From NCBI RefSeq assembly GCF_024166365.1, contig NC_064839.1, positions 14,618,878 through 14,682,877 on the forward strand: a stretch of DNA of 64,000 nucleotides, given 5' to 3'. This document shows positions 45,501 through 51,609 of this stretch, piece by piece. This DNA comes from Elephas maximus indicus (lineage: Eukaryota; Chordata; Mammalia; Proboscidea; Elephantidae). Below the pieces are notes generated by a model. It worked only from the letters and a program-made list of their open reading frames with translations, did no database searches and was not told the origin of the DNA. How positions within the stretch are numbered: position 1 is the stretch's first letter; the number at the start of each line of letters is the position of its first letter. The position numbers and the translations under genes are program-made.

Positions 45501-47933
45501 CCAAACTCAACCTCCTTTTTTTTTTTCCTGTAGACAAATGGACCCAGCCCATAGTCCACCAGGGAGACCAGGAGGACTTTCTCCTGCAGCCAAGATAAGC
45601 CCCAGGGATGCAGGCCTGCTCACCCCACCCTGAAGAAGCCATAGGTACACGATGAGCAAGATGGTTAGAAGGGGTGACTACTGGTGTGGGGTGTCACAAG
45701 AACTCTGTGACTGGAGTCGGGGAGCACGAGTAGAAGGAGCCTCCATTGCCCAGGCAGCAGGCAGGTGATGCAGGAAGGAGCGGTAGGCAGGGTGGGAGGG
45801 GCCATCACACACGCTGCTGCTGCAGGTCACACAAGGATGAGGCAGCCCATCCTCATCCTCGAGCTTGGCCACGGCGAGAAGTCTGAGGGGCTCTTAACCC
45901 TGGGGGTACACATTTTTAGAAAGTGATGACTCCACCTTGTTTAAGAGCCCAATAAAGGACTCTGGTCCCCAGGGAAGATTCAAGGGTGGCCAAGCTTGGC
46001 CTGATGAGGACACGTGGATCCTCCAGAGGCAACAAAATGGATGGCTGCTCTTCTAGAGGCAATAAGAATATTCTGTTTTTTCATTTGACCAACCAACATG
46101 GAGGGAGCACTAATACAGACTGGACCAGGATGAGCCAGTGGCCTGGCTCACAGCCCTTCCGCCATCACAAGGCCAACGGGGACAAGAGCTAGCCTTCAGC
46201 ACCTTCCCACCGCTGAATTCTTCCGAGAAGATGGTTCGGCATGGTCTGACTGAACAAGGCACAGGAAGGCCAGAAATTCAGTGCCACAAACGTGGGCCGC
46301 CCAAAGCCATTCCTCTTGGACCCGGAAATCTCAGGAGGGCTGGAGCAAGGGCCTGTGGTGCTGCTGGGAACTCGGGGTGTCACATTTTAAAAAGACTCTC
46401 TCATTTTTGAGTGCCAGAAAGGAAGGTGACCACAGTGGCAAAGGTCTTGTACAAAATTCTCCTTTTGCTAAAGTAAGCCCCGGTGGGATTCCATTGCAGC
46501 AGGTTAAAAAGCACCACACAGTGGTGAACAAGACAGACAGGATCCCCCAGAGCTTGGTGAAAAATAACAGTATTCCAATGTGACATTTTTAAGAACAAAG
46601 GTAAAATTACATGTTATAATACGCTCTTAAGAGTCCCTGAGTGGTGCAGTTAACGTGCTTGCCTGCTAACCTAATGGCTGAAGGTTTAAGCCCACCCAGA
46701 GGTGCCTTGGAAGAAAGGCCTGGTAACCTAATTCCAAAAAGCTGAAAACCCCATGGAGCACAGTTCTACTCTGACACACACAGTCACCATGAGTTAGAAT
46801 CGACTGGGCAGCAACTAGAAATATGCTCTTATCTAGACAGTGTTTTTAAAAAATATCCTAACACAAAGACAGGAAGGAAATATTCCCCAAATTAGGTCAG
46901 GCCCTCCCTGTTACATGACTGCTTTGCATCCTGTACCTTTTCTTTGTGACACTTATCACAGCTGTAATTAACACACATTTGCCCAGGTGTGTGGCCATCT
47001 CCCCCATTAGGACTTCAGCTCCAGCACCTAACACAGTGTCTTGCACATTTAATAACTAGCTGTGAAACAAACGGATGGCAACGAATACCTTTGGTGAGGT
47101 TTAGGAGATTTTTATTTTCTCCTTTGGAAACAGCTATCCAAATCCAGGCCATCGAGTCAATTCCAACTCACAGCGATCCTACAGGACAGAGCAGAACTGC
47201 CCCATCGGGCTTTCAGGGCTGTAATCTTTACGGAAGCAGACTGCTACGTCTTTCTCCAGCAGAGCGGCTGGTGGATTCGAACCACCAGCCTTCCAGTTAG
47301 TAGCCAGGCCCTTTAACCACTGTTCCCCTAGCACTTCTCTGGAAACAGCTATAGTTTCTATTTGACGTCTATACGTATATATGTATGTATGCACATATAG
47401 ACGTATAGATAGGTAGGTGAACACAGAGAAAATAAACTTTTTAATGACCTCTAGAGTCCAAAGGGAAAAAAAAAACTGGTAAAAACATGAATCACAAAAC
47501 CAATCATTAAAGCCAGAAGAGACTTCGAGAAATCAGGCCTCTGCTGGTAGAGGGATGGACTGGGTGAGGTATAAGTTAGCTCCAGCTTTCCAGACAGGCA
47601 GGGGCTGAGAGCTCAGAGAAGGGACTGAACCCTGAGCCAGTGCGGTCCCAGGAGGCTTCCTGGAGGAAGCAGCTCAAAGCGACCCCTCTGTGCTCATTTA
47701 TATTCCAAGCAGGCAGGTTTGTAACTGACTTCCTCTAACCTGTATTTCAATCTACGTTATTTGTGGCATCATCAGCGCTGCTTGGCCTGTGCCCAACGGA
47801 GAAGGACAACCATCGGGATGGATGCACTTACAATCCCATGGGCTTTCGCCACCTTGTTGCACAAGTCGGGATGCCACTTCTGAAGAGCCAGATAGAACGG
47901 GTTTTTCAGGAGATCTTCATCATACAGAGCCAT
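6447..47933 (-). CDS. ANKRD27: ANKRD27 (Varp), partial CDS in 21 exons, codons 1-725
   Basis: Joined minus-strand CDS: 47933-47832, 39368-39258, 36724-36568, 35724-35570, 35099-35040, 34956-34903, 34805-34740, 34653-34577, 33923-33802, 31741-31663, 31152-31020, 18073-17981, 16847-16720, 15612-15530, 14442-14327, 13378-13286, 11987-11790, 10281-10222, 10109-9990, 8864-8820, 6569-6447. Every intron is GT-AG and phases match throughout, giving 725 open codons. The translation follows human ANKRD27 as I remember it, with scattered substitutions. The family protein is an endosomal Rab21 exchange factor and an effector of Rab32/38; it binds VAMP7 and the retromer subunit VPS29 and sorts cargo from endosomes to plasma membrane and melanosomes. 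Visible parts: N-terminal domain (1 to about 230), VPS9 domain (about 233-371), ankyrin repeats with TPLH signatures at 465, 498, 531 and 567 and a TPLK variant at 600, a Ser-rich linker (630-669) and two CHPLCxCxxC motifs (431-440 and 711-720). The human protein is about 1,050 residues, so the second ankyrin block is outside the window. Confidence 0.97.
6570..8819. other. ANKRD27 intron between coding exons 20 and 21
   Basis: Mostly unique sequence; contains one AfroSINE-type element at 7,936-8,140. Open frames here (for example 6,601-7,107) lack splice support or homology I recognise. Confidence 0.8.
7936..8140 (+). mobile_element. AfroSINE, longer subfamily
   Basis: Head GAGTCCCTGGGTGGTGCAAA, internal CACCCAGAGGCACCTCGGAA, core CAGTTCTACTCTGCACAC and tail ATGAGTCGGAATTTAC, then CAACTAATAACAACAA, which matches the RTE end more closely than other copies do. 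Confidence 0.85.
8820..8864 (-). CDS. ANKRD27: ANKRD27 coding exon 20 (residues 670-684), 45 bases
   Basis: Micro-exon of 15 codons, [15 protein letters not shown], too short to be seen as an open reading frame. Found by the expected continuation of the protein; flanked by acceptor TTATTAAG and donor GTGAGT. It begins the second ankyrin block (helical [12 protein letters not shown] is ankyrin-like). Confidence 0.93.
8865..9989. other. ANKRD27 intron between coding exons 19 and 20
   Basis: Unique sequence with a short CACA-rich run near 9,720. I see no repeat family or gene with confidence. Confidence 0.7.
9990..10109 (-). CDS. ANKRD27: ANKRD27 coding exon 19 (residues 630-669, Ser-rich linker)
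   Basis: 120 bases, 40 codons: [20 protein letters not shown] then [20 protein letters not shown]. The serine-rich, probably disordered linker is the region that in human Varp, together with the following residues, packs on the VAMP7 longin and SNARE regions. Acceptor CTGCAG, donor GTGAGG. Phase 0-0. Confidence 0.96.
10222..10281 (-). CDS. ANKRD27: ANKRD27 coding exon 18 (residues 610-629)
   Basis: 60 bases, 20 codons: [20 protein letters not shown]. Acceptor TCCCAG, donor GTAAAT. Closes the first ankyrin block and begins the linker. Phase 0-0. Confidence 0.95.
10282..11789. other. ANKRD27 intron between coding exons 17 and 18
   Basis: Unique, moderately GC-rich sequence around 10,600-11,250. 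No exon or recognisable repeat beyond a T10 run before 11,760. Confidence 0.7.
11790..11987 (-). CDS. ANKRD27: ANKRD27 coding exon 17 (residues 544-609, ankyrin)
   Basis: 198 bases, the longest coding exon here, 66 codons: [66 protein letters not shown]. Ankyrin signatures at 567 (TPLH) and 600 (TPLK). Nearly identical to human as recalled. Acceptor TTTGTAG, donor GTAGCA (weak at +4 and +5). Confidence 0.97.
11988..13285. other. ANKRD27 intron between coding exons 16 and 17
   Basis: Segment 12,240-12,730 resembles an old ERVL-type LTR (CCAATAAAAACTTTGGGCAG; CTGTTTTGTAACCATAAACTGTAATG), family uncertain. An A19 run occurs at about 13,142. Confidence 0.5.
13286..13378 (-). CDS. ANKRD27: ANKRD27 coding exon 16 (residues 513-543, ankyrin)
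   Basis: 93 bases, 31 codons: [20 protein letters not shown] then [11 protein letters not shown], with TPLH at 531-534. The first four codons are CTG CTG CTG CTG. Acceptor is a GGGAAG with a pyrimidine tract CTCTCCTT just upstream; donor GTGAGT. Local CpG-rich codon use in the second half. Confidence 0.94.
13505..14028 (+). mobile_element. L1 3' UTR fragment (elephant-type)
   Basis: Shares the ordered blocks GGCCTCCACCAGTCTGAG, CTCTGACAGAGATCACAA and ACCAATGTCATAGAACAATG with the L1 ends at 5.5, 27.9 and 37.7 kb, and finishes in AAATAAATAAATAAAT. 5'-truncated. Confidence 0.85.
14327..14442 (-). CDS. ANKRD27: ANKRD27 coding exon 15 (residues 474-512, ankyrin)
   Basis: 116 bases: [38 protein letters not shown]. 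It holds the end of one ankyrin repeat and the start of the next (TPLH at 498-501, 33 residues after the previous). This block binds Rab32/Rab38 in the human protein. Acceptor TTTGTAG, donor GTGAGA. Confidence 0.95.
14443..15529. other. ANKRD27 intron between coding exons 14 and 15
   Basis: Segment 14,690-15,170 looks like an old L1 3' end (CAATCATACATC, ACACAATAAAGTATTA before an A/T-rich tail). The rest is unique. Confidence 0.5.
15530..15612 (-). CDS. ANKRD27: ANKRD27 coding exon 14 (residues 446-474, ankyrin)
   Basis: 83 bases: completes Gly446, then [20 protein letters not shown] and LHMAAVC, with the ankyrin TPLH signature at 465-468. The intron interrupts Gly474 after its first base. 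Acceptor ATTTTAG, donor GTATGT. Confidence 0.95.
15613..16719. other. ANKRD27 intron between coding exons 13 and 14
   Basis: Holds an old L1 3' end at 15,890-16,180 (GGGAAACTGGGTGAAAAGTA, TTCTGTAAATCTAAATG), an AfroSINE at 16,256-16,425 and a MIR-like piece at 16,570-16,680. Confidence 0.7.
16256..16425 (+). mobile_element. AfroSINE
   Basis: Forward copy from AGTCCTGGTTGCACCGTGG to GGACAGCAATGGGTTTG with the usual GCAGTTCTACTCTGTCC core. Confidence 0.9.
16720..16847 (-). CDS. ANKRD27: ANKRD27 coding exon 13 (residues 404-446, first zinc-fingernail)
   Basis: 128 bases. [20 protein letters not shown] starts the ankyrin fold; then [16 protein letters not shown] with Cys at 431, 435, 437 and 440. 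In Varp this CHPLC-type motif coordinates zinc and inserts into VPS29 of retromer (established for the family). Ends with two bases of Gly446. Acceptor TTTTTAG, donor GTAAGA. Confidence 0.95.
16848..17980. other. ANKRD27 intron between coding exons 12 and 13
   Basis: An old L1-like 3' end at 16,985-17,130 (GGGTGATGGCTACATGGGGT). Remaining sequence is unique with no supported gene. Confidence 0.6.
17981..18073 (-). CDS. ANKRD27: ANKRD27 coding exon 12 (residues 373-403)
   Basis: 93 bases, 31 codons: [20 protein letters not shown] then [11 protein letters not shown]. Acceptor TCCTGCAG, donor GTAAGA. Linker between VPS9 domain and first ankyrin block. Confidence 0.96.
19583..19777. mobile_element. 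MITE-like element, copy 1
   Basis: Starts GGTAAAACCTGCAAAACC and ends GGTTTCACTG; the ends are imperfect inverted repeats of about 25 bases flanked by TA. It shares TAAGACTGCACCCTGTCAAA and GGTGGAAAAC with the element at 48.4 kb. Structure fits a pogo/Tigger-like non-autonomous DNA transposon; family not identified. Confidence 0.6.
20460..21490 (+). repeat. 58-bp tandem array in L1 5' region
   Basis: About 17 diverged units, spaced mostly 55-62 bases, marked by CAGCTGAGTGTCCC or CAGCTGAGCAACCC (for example 20,758, 20,993, 21,110, 21,388, 21,447) and a CCCTCCC-CACTGGCTC block. C-rich on the plus strand, unlike the A-rich rest of the L1. Confidence 0.85.
24226..24405 (+). repeat. Second copy of the ORF2 start within the same L1
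   Basis: About 180 bases (CTGAATGTGAATGGCTTACA ...) repeat 23,102-23,265 with about 80 percent identity by eye, in the same orientation, and interrupt ORF2 before the reverse-transcriptase segment. Confidence 0.8.
27164..27330 (+). mobile_element. AfroSINE in L1 3' UTR
   Basis: Forward copy from ACCCTGGTGAAGCAGTAG to GATGGCAACGGGTTTGG; flanked by an ATAAAA[TC]AAAC duplication, so it inserted after the L1. Confidence 0.9.
27603..28470 (+). mobile_element. Second L1 3' UTR directly after the first
   Basis: Begins inside the 3' UTR (GGGGAAGTCAGCACAACATG), repeats the GTCTGGGGTCTTAAAACC and GGTGCCTGACTACCACCACC blocks and ends near GCACACACACACACA. A separate 5'-truncated insertion, or a duplicated tail. 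Confidence 0.85.
29130..29290 (+). repeat. MIR fragment
   Basis: ACTTGCCCAGGGTCCAACAG and the flanking TTATCCCC-type sequence match the MIR core. A 145-codon frame over it is not a gene. Confidence 0.7.
31020..31152 (-). CDS. ANKRD27: ANKRD27 coding exon 11 (residues 328-372, end of VPS9)
   Basis: 133 bases: completes Trp328, then [44 protein letters not shown]. The [14 protein letters not shown] motif is the conserved VPS9 C-terminal helix. Acceptor TTTTGTCAG, donor GTAAGT. The next intron is the largest between coding exons (12.9 kb). Confidence 0.95.
31153..31662. other. ANKRD27 intron between coding exons 10 and 11
   Basis: 510 bases, with a MIR-like stretch at about 31,420-31,570 (GGCCACTGGCTAGCTGTGTA). 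Confidence 0.6.
31663..31741 (-). CDS. ANKRD27: ANKRD27 coding exon 10 (residues 302-328, VPS9 core)
   Basis: 79 bases: (V)[25 protein letters not shown] and two bases of Trp. The [14 protein letters not shown] stretch is the hallmark of VPS9 domains (the conserved Asp and the following helix contact the Rab). Acceptor CTTGCAG, donor GTAATG. Confidence 0.96.
31742..33801. other. ANKRD27 intron between coding exons 9 and 10
   Basis: Half of the intron is the 31-bp minisatellite. The flanks, 31,742-32,277 and 33,365-33,801, are unique. Confidence 0.85.
32278..33364. repeat. 31-bp minisatellite, about 35 units
   Basis: Consensus unit ACCACCATATATATGGATAC followed by ATAGYGCATGC. Each unit centres on the 12-base palindrome CCATATATATGG. 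I counted about 35 units over 1,087 bases; the right two thirds are more regular. Because the unit lacks stops in most frames, long minus-strand frames of about 195-206 codons appear, with peptides like [11 protein letters not shown], but these are an artefact of the repeat. Confidence 0.95.
33802..33923 (-). CDS. ANKRD27: ANKRD27 coding exon 9 (residues 261-302, VPS9)
   Basis: 122 bases: completes Ser261, then [40 protein letters not shown] and the first base of a split Val. Acceptor TTTTACAG; donor GTGTGT. The reading frame starts only inside the exon, so no ATG-initiated frame marks it. It sits 440 bases from the end of the 31-bp minisatellite in the downstream intron. Confidence 0.94.
33924..34576. 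other. ANKRD27 intron between coding exons 8 and 9
   Basis: 653 bases of unique sequence with A-runs at about 34,142 and 34,190. Nothing else seen. Confidence 0.7.
34577..34653 (-). CDS. ANKRD27: ANKRD27 coding exon 8 (residues 236-261, VPS9)
   Basis: 77 bases encoding [20 protein letters not shown] and VKPEF plus two bases of a split Ser codon. Acceptor TGTTAG, donor GTAAGG. It lies in the N-terminal part of the VPS9 Rab-exchange domain. Confidence 0.94.
34740..34805 (-). CDS. ANKRD27: ANKRD27 coding exon 7 (residues 214-235)
   Basis: 66 bases, 22 codons: [20 protein letters not shown] then SE. Acceptor TTTCACAG, donor GTGAGT. Human has Ile at the first position by my recollection. This is the start of the VPS9-domain region. 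Confidence 0.95.
34903..34956 (-). CDS. ANKRD27: ANKRD27 coding exon 6 (residues 196-213)
   Basis: 54 bases, 18 codons: [18 protein letters not shown]. The acceptor is GTCCTAG and the donor GTAAGA. Phase 0-0. Predicted amphipathic helix leading to the VPS9 domain. Confidence 0.94.
35040..35099 (-). CDS. ANKRD27: ANKRD27 coding exon 5 (residues 176-195)
   Basis: 60 bases, exactly 20 codons: [20 protein letters not shown]. Acceptor TTGCACAG, donor GTAAGT. One of several short phase 0-0 exons in this cluster. Confidence 0.95.
35100..35569. other. ANKRD27 intron between coding exons 4 and 5
   Basis: 470 bases of unique sequence; no repeat recognised. Confidence 0.7.
35570..35724 (-). CDS. ANKRD27: ANKRD27 coding exon 4 (residues 124-175)
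   Basis: 155 bases: completes the split Glu, then [20 protein letters not shown], and the highly conserved [20 protein letters not shown], ending RHHI before donor GTCAGT. Acceptor TTTTTCAG. The segment is helical and charged and precedes the VPS9 domain. Confidence 0.96.
35725..36567. other. ANKRD27 intron between coding exons 3 and 4
   Basis: Contains a short RTE/AfroSINE tail at 36,440-36,490, 78 bases from the exon 3 donor; otherwise unique. Confidence 0.7.
36440..36490 (+). mobile_element. RTE 3' tail fragment
   Basis: ATGAGTTGGAACCAACTCAA then CAGCACCTAACAACAACA is the complement of the RTE end at 912-960. CACCTAACAACAACA marks it as RTE rather than SINE. Confidence 0.7.
36568..36724 (-). 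CDS. ANKRD27: ANKRD27 coding exon 3 (residues 72-124)
   Basis: 157 bases, starting [15 protein letters not shown] and ending in KRESS plus one base of a split Glu codon. The acceptor is GTTCCAG and the donor GTATTC, with A at +3 and T at +5, so somewhat weak. Strongly conserved block [20 protein letters not shown] is recognisable. Confidence 0.95.
36725..39257. other. ANKRD27 intron between coding exons 2 and 3
   Basis: Holds an L1 3' UTR (37,525-38,210) and possibly an old L1-like end at 38,760-38,870. The remainder is unique. Confidence 0.7.
37525..38210 (+). mobile_element. L1 3' UTR fragment (elephant-type)
   Basis: Begins GGTGAGTGGCATCTGGGGTC, includes CATCTAAGATGCATCAATTG and CTAGATGGTGCCCAGCTACC and ends CCACAATAATAAAAACATAA. 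Least degenerate of the solo ends in the window. Confidence 0.9.
39258..39368 (-). CDS. ANKRD27: ANKRD27 coding exon 2 (residues 35-71)
   Basis: 111 bases, phase 0 on both sides, encoding [19 protein letters not shown] to LNGK. The acceptor is CTTCCAG and the donor GTAACC. It belongs to the N-terminal domain that in Varp precedes the VPS9 domain. It is isolated from its neighbours by 2.5 kb and 8.5 kb of intron. Confidence 0.94.
39897..40328 (+). mobile_element. MaLR (MLT1-like) solo LTR
   Basis: TG...CA ends with GGACTGAATTATGCCCCCCA near the left, CTAAACTGTGAGAAAATAAA (polyadenylation signal) and AAGCCACCCACTTGTGGTAT near the right. Old solo LTR without internal genes. Confidence 0.8.
41670..42950 (+). 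mobile_element. L1 ORF2 end plus 3' UTR
   Basis: CCCATCAACAGATGAATGGG through GGATGAATCTGAAGGACATT is the ORF2 C-terminal region; 3' UTR blocks follow (TAGTATCTGGGTCTTAAAAG, ACATGGTGCCCAGCTACCAC) to AATATTAAAAAAATATATAT. 5'-truncated. Confidence 0.85.
43311..43470 (+). mobile_element. AfroSINE
   Basis: Well preserved: GGTGGTGCAGTGGTTAAAGA, AACCAAAAGGTTGGCAGTTC, and an ATGAGTCAGAATTGACTTGA tail followed by T-rich sequence. Confidence 0.92.
44178..44385 (-). mobile_element. AfroSINE-related, long variant
   Basis: Reverse copy with CTGCTGTTGAGTCTATCC tail, GTAGAACTGTGTTCCATAGG core and CAACCTTTTGGCTAACGCCC head; carries the extra middle segment seen in the 7.9- and 46.6-kb copies. Confidence 0.8.
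46630..46818 (+). mobile_element. AfroSINE, longer subfamily
   Basis: GAGTCCCTGAGTGGTGCAGT head, CCACCCAGAGGTGCCTTGGA middle, ATGAGTTAGAATCGACTGG tail. Confidence 0.88.
47135..47335 (-). mobile_element. AfroSINE
   Basis: Reverse copy with CCATCGAGTCAATTCCAACT tail, the GGAAGCAGACTGCTACGTCT middle and CTTTAACCACTGTTCCCCTA head. Confidence 0.9.
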
Positions 47934-47963
47934 ATGGACTTCAGAGGGTCCAAAGTGGGCTTC
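47832..47963 (-). CDS. ANKRD27: ANKRD27 coding exon 1 (start codon, residues 1-34)
   Basis: The acceptor CCCAG lies just above 47963, followed by 30 bases of 5' UTR and the ATG at 47933-47931, then [19 protein letters not shown], the known Varp N-terminus. The exon ends with an Ile codon before the donor GTAAGT (47831-47826). The start context has C at -3 and G at +4, so it is not optimal, but no other in-frame ATG exists in the exon. Differences from recalled human sequence cluster in residues 20-31. Confidence 0.95.
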
Positions 47964-48398
47964 CTGGGATGAGGGAGACAAAAGCAATAAATGACCAGAT
48001 TTACAGAACACAGAAAAGTCTTATCTGGCAATTCTAAAAAGCATTCCTTAAAAAACAAAAATATTCCTAACATGTATGCTTCTACCCTACAGACTTAAAC
48101 ACTCCATCAGGAAATATCAGATATAACCCACCTATTCCAAGGTAAGCTGTTGATTGGTTAAACGTATACATAAATGTTCAGAAAATCCTGTTAAACTCCA
48201 AGGCACTGTAGAAGTATAAATGGCTATTTTCAGAACAGCAGACATAACCAAAATTACGACATTTTAAAGATGATACTCACATATTTTAATGAAATAATTT
48301 AACCATACAGAGTAATAATGCAAATACCTACCACCCAGGATTACCAAATCTTCATGTTTTGCCTCTTTTTGCCCCAGATTTTCTTTAAAGAAATAAAA

Positions 48399-48576
48399 TA
48401 CAGTACAACCTGTGAAATCTGGAACCTGTGTGACGTGGAAACCTGTCAGAGAAAGGAAACAATATTTTCCACTAAAAGGAGCTACAGGAAGGTGGTAAGA
48501 CTGCACCCTGTCAAAGGTGGAAAACTTGCAAGACCTGGAAAAACAAGGCAGTCCTACCAAGTTCTGGTTCTCTGTA
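48399..48576. mobile_element. MITE-like element, copy 2
   Basis: Starts TACAGTACAACCTGTGAAAT and ends GTTCTGGTTCTCTGTA, giving TA-flanked imperfect inverted ends. Its interior closely matches copy 1 at 19.58 kb (GTAAGACTGCACCCTGTCAA). Confidence 0.6.
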
Positions 48577-49571
48577 TATCACAGAAGACTGGAATCCCCA
48601 CTCCCCACCTCTACCCCGTTCCCTGCCCTAATCTCATTCTCTCCTTCCCTTTAAGAGGCAACTATCACCCTGAAGTTGGTATATATCCCTCCCCGCTTCT
48701 ATTCTTTTAATACTTAGGCATTCACATAAACAACGTCTTGTTTTGTAGGCTTTAAAATTTACATACATGGTGCCGTGCTATTAACTAATCCTGAACACAT
48801 CTTTTTCACTCAACATCGTTTTCAAGTTCTAGCCATGTTGGTCCACACAGTTTTCATTCACTCACTAATTTCTGCTGCACAGTATTCCTTTAAGCGTATA
48901 TGCCACAGTTTATTTACCAAATATCCAGTATTTAAGTTGTTTTGACCTTTGCAGTATTCCAAACAATGCTGCAGTGAACACCTTCATACGTGGCTTCTGG
49001 AGCACATACACAGGAGTGCCCCTGGGAGAGGCGCCACAGGGGTGTGGGCACCTGCAAATTCACCCGATGCTGACACCGCTGGACCGCTGTCTGCACCCAT
49101 GCAGAGTGTCTGGGCATTCCCACTCCTTGTGTCACATCCTAACCAATACCTCCTGGTGTTACCACACTATTTACTTTCTGCCAGTCTGAGTGTAAAACAG
49201 TATCTTGCTATCTTTAGTTTTTCTCTCCCTAAGGAAGCTGAACACCTTTTCCTACACCACATTCTGTTAATTACGTTATCATTACCTCTTCCTCTTTTTT
49301 CTATTGGGTTACTGGCCTCTTCCTTATGATTTTATGGTTCTTTACAGGCCTGGACACTAATCTATGCTACAAGTATCTTCTCCCAATCTGTGACTTGTCT
49401 TTTGAGTTTTCCCAATGGGTCTTTAAAGAAATAGAAGTTGTTTTTATTACTATTCTAATGTAGTAGAATTTGCCTCTTTGCCTTTTTGGATCTTAAGAAA
49501 TCTGTGGTAGGTATGTCTCCCAACCTGTACCTTCCCCTTTCCAAAACGGCCTAACCACGCCTTCTATCAGA

Positions 49572-49724
49572 AACTTGTTGCCATCGAGTCGATTGTGACT
49601 CACAGCAACCCTACAGGACAGAGTAGAGCTGCCCCACAGTGCTTCCAAGGAATGGCTGGTGGATTCAAACTGCCAACCTTCTGGTTAACAGCCAAGCTCT
49701 TAACCACTATGTCACCAGGGCTCC
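49572..49724 (-). mobile_element. AfroSINE
   Basis: Reverse copy with TTGCCATCGAGTCGATTGTG tail and CTTAACCACTATGTCACCAG head. Confidence 0.92.
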
Positions 49725-50551
49725 AAGGTGGAGTCTATTTCCCCACCCCCTGAATCTGAGCCAGCCCTGGGACCTACTTTGACCCACATGGTCTCTGAAC
49801 ACTGACCTCCTGAGCGTCAGCTCAAGAGGCCTTGGAGATTCTCAGTCTCTTGGAACCCTGAGGCGATCGTGCTGTGATGAAGCCCATGTGATAAAAGACT
49901 ATGGGCCCAGGTGGTCAGCTGAACGCAGCGGTATGAGCAAGCCTAGGGGAGACCAGAAGAACCACCAACCAACGGACACAACAGTGGGAAACAATAAACT
50001 GTGGTTTTTTATTACACAGCAAAGGCTGCCTGAAACAACCTCTTTTCCAACTCCAAAGTCATAAGGATAGCCCCCTATCTTTTTTGCTAAGAATCTTAAA
50101 GTTTTGCATTTCATTTTTAGGTCTTCAATCCATCTGGATTTTATTTTTGTATGTGTTATAAACCAGGGGGCCTAATTTTGTTTTTCCATATGGTAAGCCA
50201 ATTGTCCCATCATTTTTTAGTCTTTGACACCAGTTAATAATGATACCCTTGTTATACCCCAAGTTTCCATATGTTTGGCCTGTTTCTAGGCTCTACTGTC
50301 TATACCAACATTGTCTAAAAGAAATATAATTTACTATTAGAAAGTTACTAAATAATTTCACATCCTTTGCATTGTTGTTCTAAGTCTTCAAACTCTGGTG
50401 TGTGCTTTATATTTACAGCACTTCTCAATTCATACCAACTGCATTTCAACTGTTTAAAGGCTATACTTAGCTAGTGGCTACTGCACTGGACAGCCCCAGG
50501 CTAGGCCACATTATTTTCCATCATTACAGTTTTATAATAAGCCTTGGTATC

Positions 50552-51060
50552 TGTAATAGATTGAATTATGTCCCCCCAAAAATGTGTGTATCAACTTGGC
50601 TAGGCCATGATTCCCAATATTCTGTGGTTGTCCTCCATTTTGTGATTGTAATTTTATGTCAAGAGGATTAAGGTGGGATTATAACACCACCCTTACTCAG
50701 GTCACCTCCCTGATCCAATGCAACGGGCGTTTCCCTGGGGTGTGGCCTGCACCACCTTTTCTCTCTCAAGAGATAAAACGAAAGGGAAGCAAAGCAGAGA
50801 GTTGGAGACCTCCTACCACCAAAAAAGCAGTACCAGAAGCAGAGCGCGTCCTCAAGGGGTCGCTGCACCTGAGAAGCTCCTCGACCAGGGAAGATTGAGG
50901 ATAAGGACCTTCCTCCAGAGCCGACAGAGAGAGAAAGCCTTCCCCTGGAGCTGAGGCCCTGAATTTGAACTTGTAACCTACTAGACTGTGAGAAAATTAA
51001 TTTTTCTTTGTTAAAGCCATCCACTTGTATTTCTGTTATGGCAGCACTAGATGATCAAGA
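50552..51060 (+). mobile_element. MaLR (MLT1-like) solo LTR
   Basis: TTGAATTATGTCCCCCCAAA near the left end, CTAGACTGTGAGAAAATTAA and TGTTATGGCAGCACTAGATG near the right. Longer and internally different from the 39.9-kb copy. Confidence 0.75.
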
Positions 51061-51609
51061 AAGTATCTCACAGAGAAAGGCCTCCCCTGCTGTTCTCCAA
51101 AACTTTCTGGTTCTTCCTAGTTCTTTAGTGTATAACATTAATTAGAATTAGCTTGTCAATTCCACGAAAAATCCTGTTGGGTTAAATTTATGGACTGGAA
51201 AGTCAACATCTTTATAACAATGAACATTATCATCCATGAGCATGGCATATCTCTCCGTGCATGTCTTTTTTATGTCCTCCAATTAAATTTTCTCCAGAAA
51301 GACCATATACAACTTTTATTAAGACTTATTATTTACATATTCTACACAGAATTTATTGCTGTTATAAATGGATTTTTTTTATACATAAATTAATTATTGT
51401 AGGCAAGGTTTAAAAGGCAAAAGCTAAGTGGGCTTACATTATAGTCATAGTGTACAGATAAGAAACAGCATGGAACACACCCAAAATCACCATCAGATCT
51501 GTGACTTATGAAGCCAGTTTGCCCCGATGTGATTTATGACTGACAGGTCTGTGAACAGCTGATGGAAGACTATATGTCAATGTTTTAACTCATTTTAGGG
51601 AACAAGCTG

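Larger units (their letters stand above)
39369..47831. other. ANKRD27 intron between coding exons 1 and 2 (8.5 kb)
   Basis: Contains a MaLR LTR (39,897-40,328), L1 (41,670-42,950), five SINE-type copies, an old L1-like end at 43,830-44,010, and L2/MIR pieces at about 44,570-44,650, 45,240-45,320 and 46,900-47,060. No exon found. Confidence 0.75.
48720..51420 (-). mobile_element. Old antisense L1 fragments
   Basis: Reverse-oriented L1-type sequence (for example TTTTTCACTCAACATCG at 48,805, CAATCCATCTGGATTTT at 50,127 and CCAATTAAATTTTCTCC at 51,279), interrupted by an AfroSINE and an LTR. Subfamily uncertain. Confidence 0.55.
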
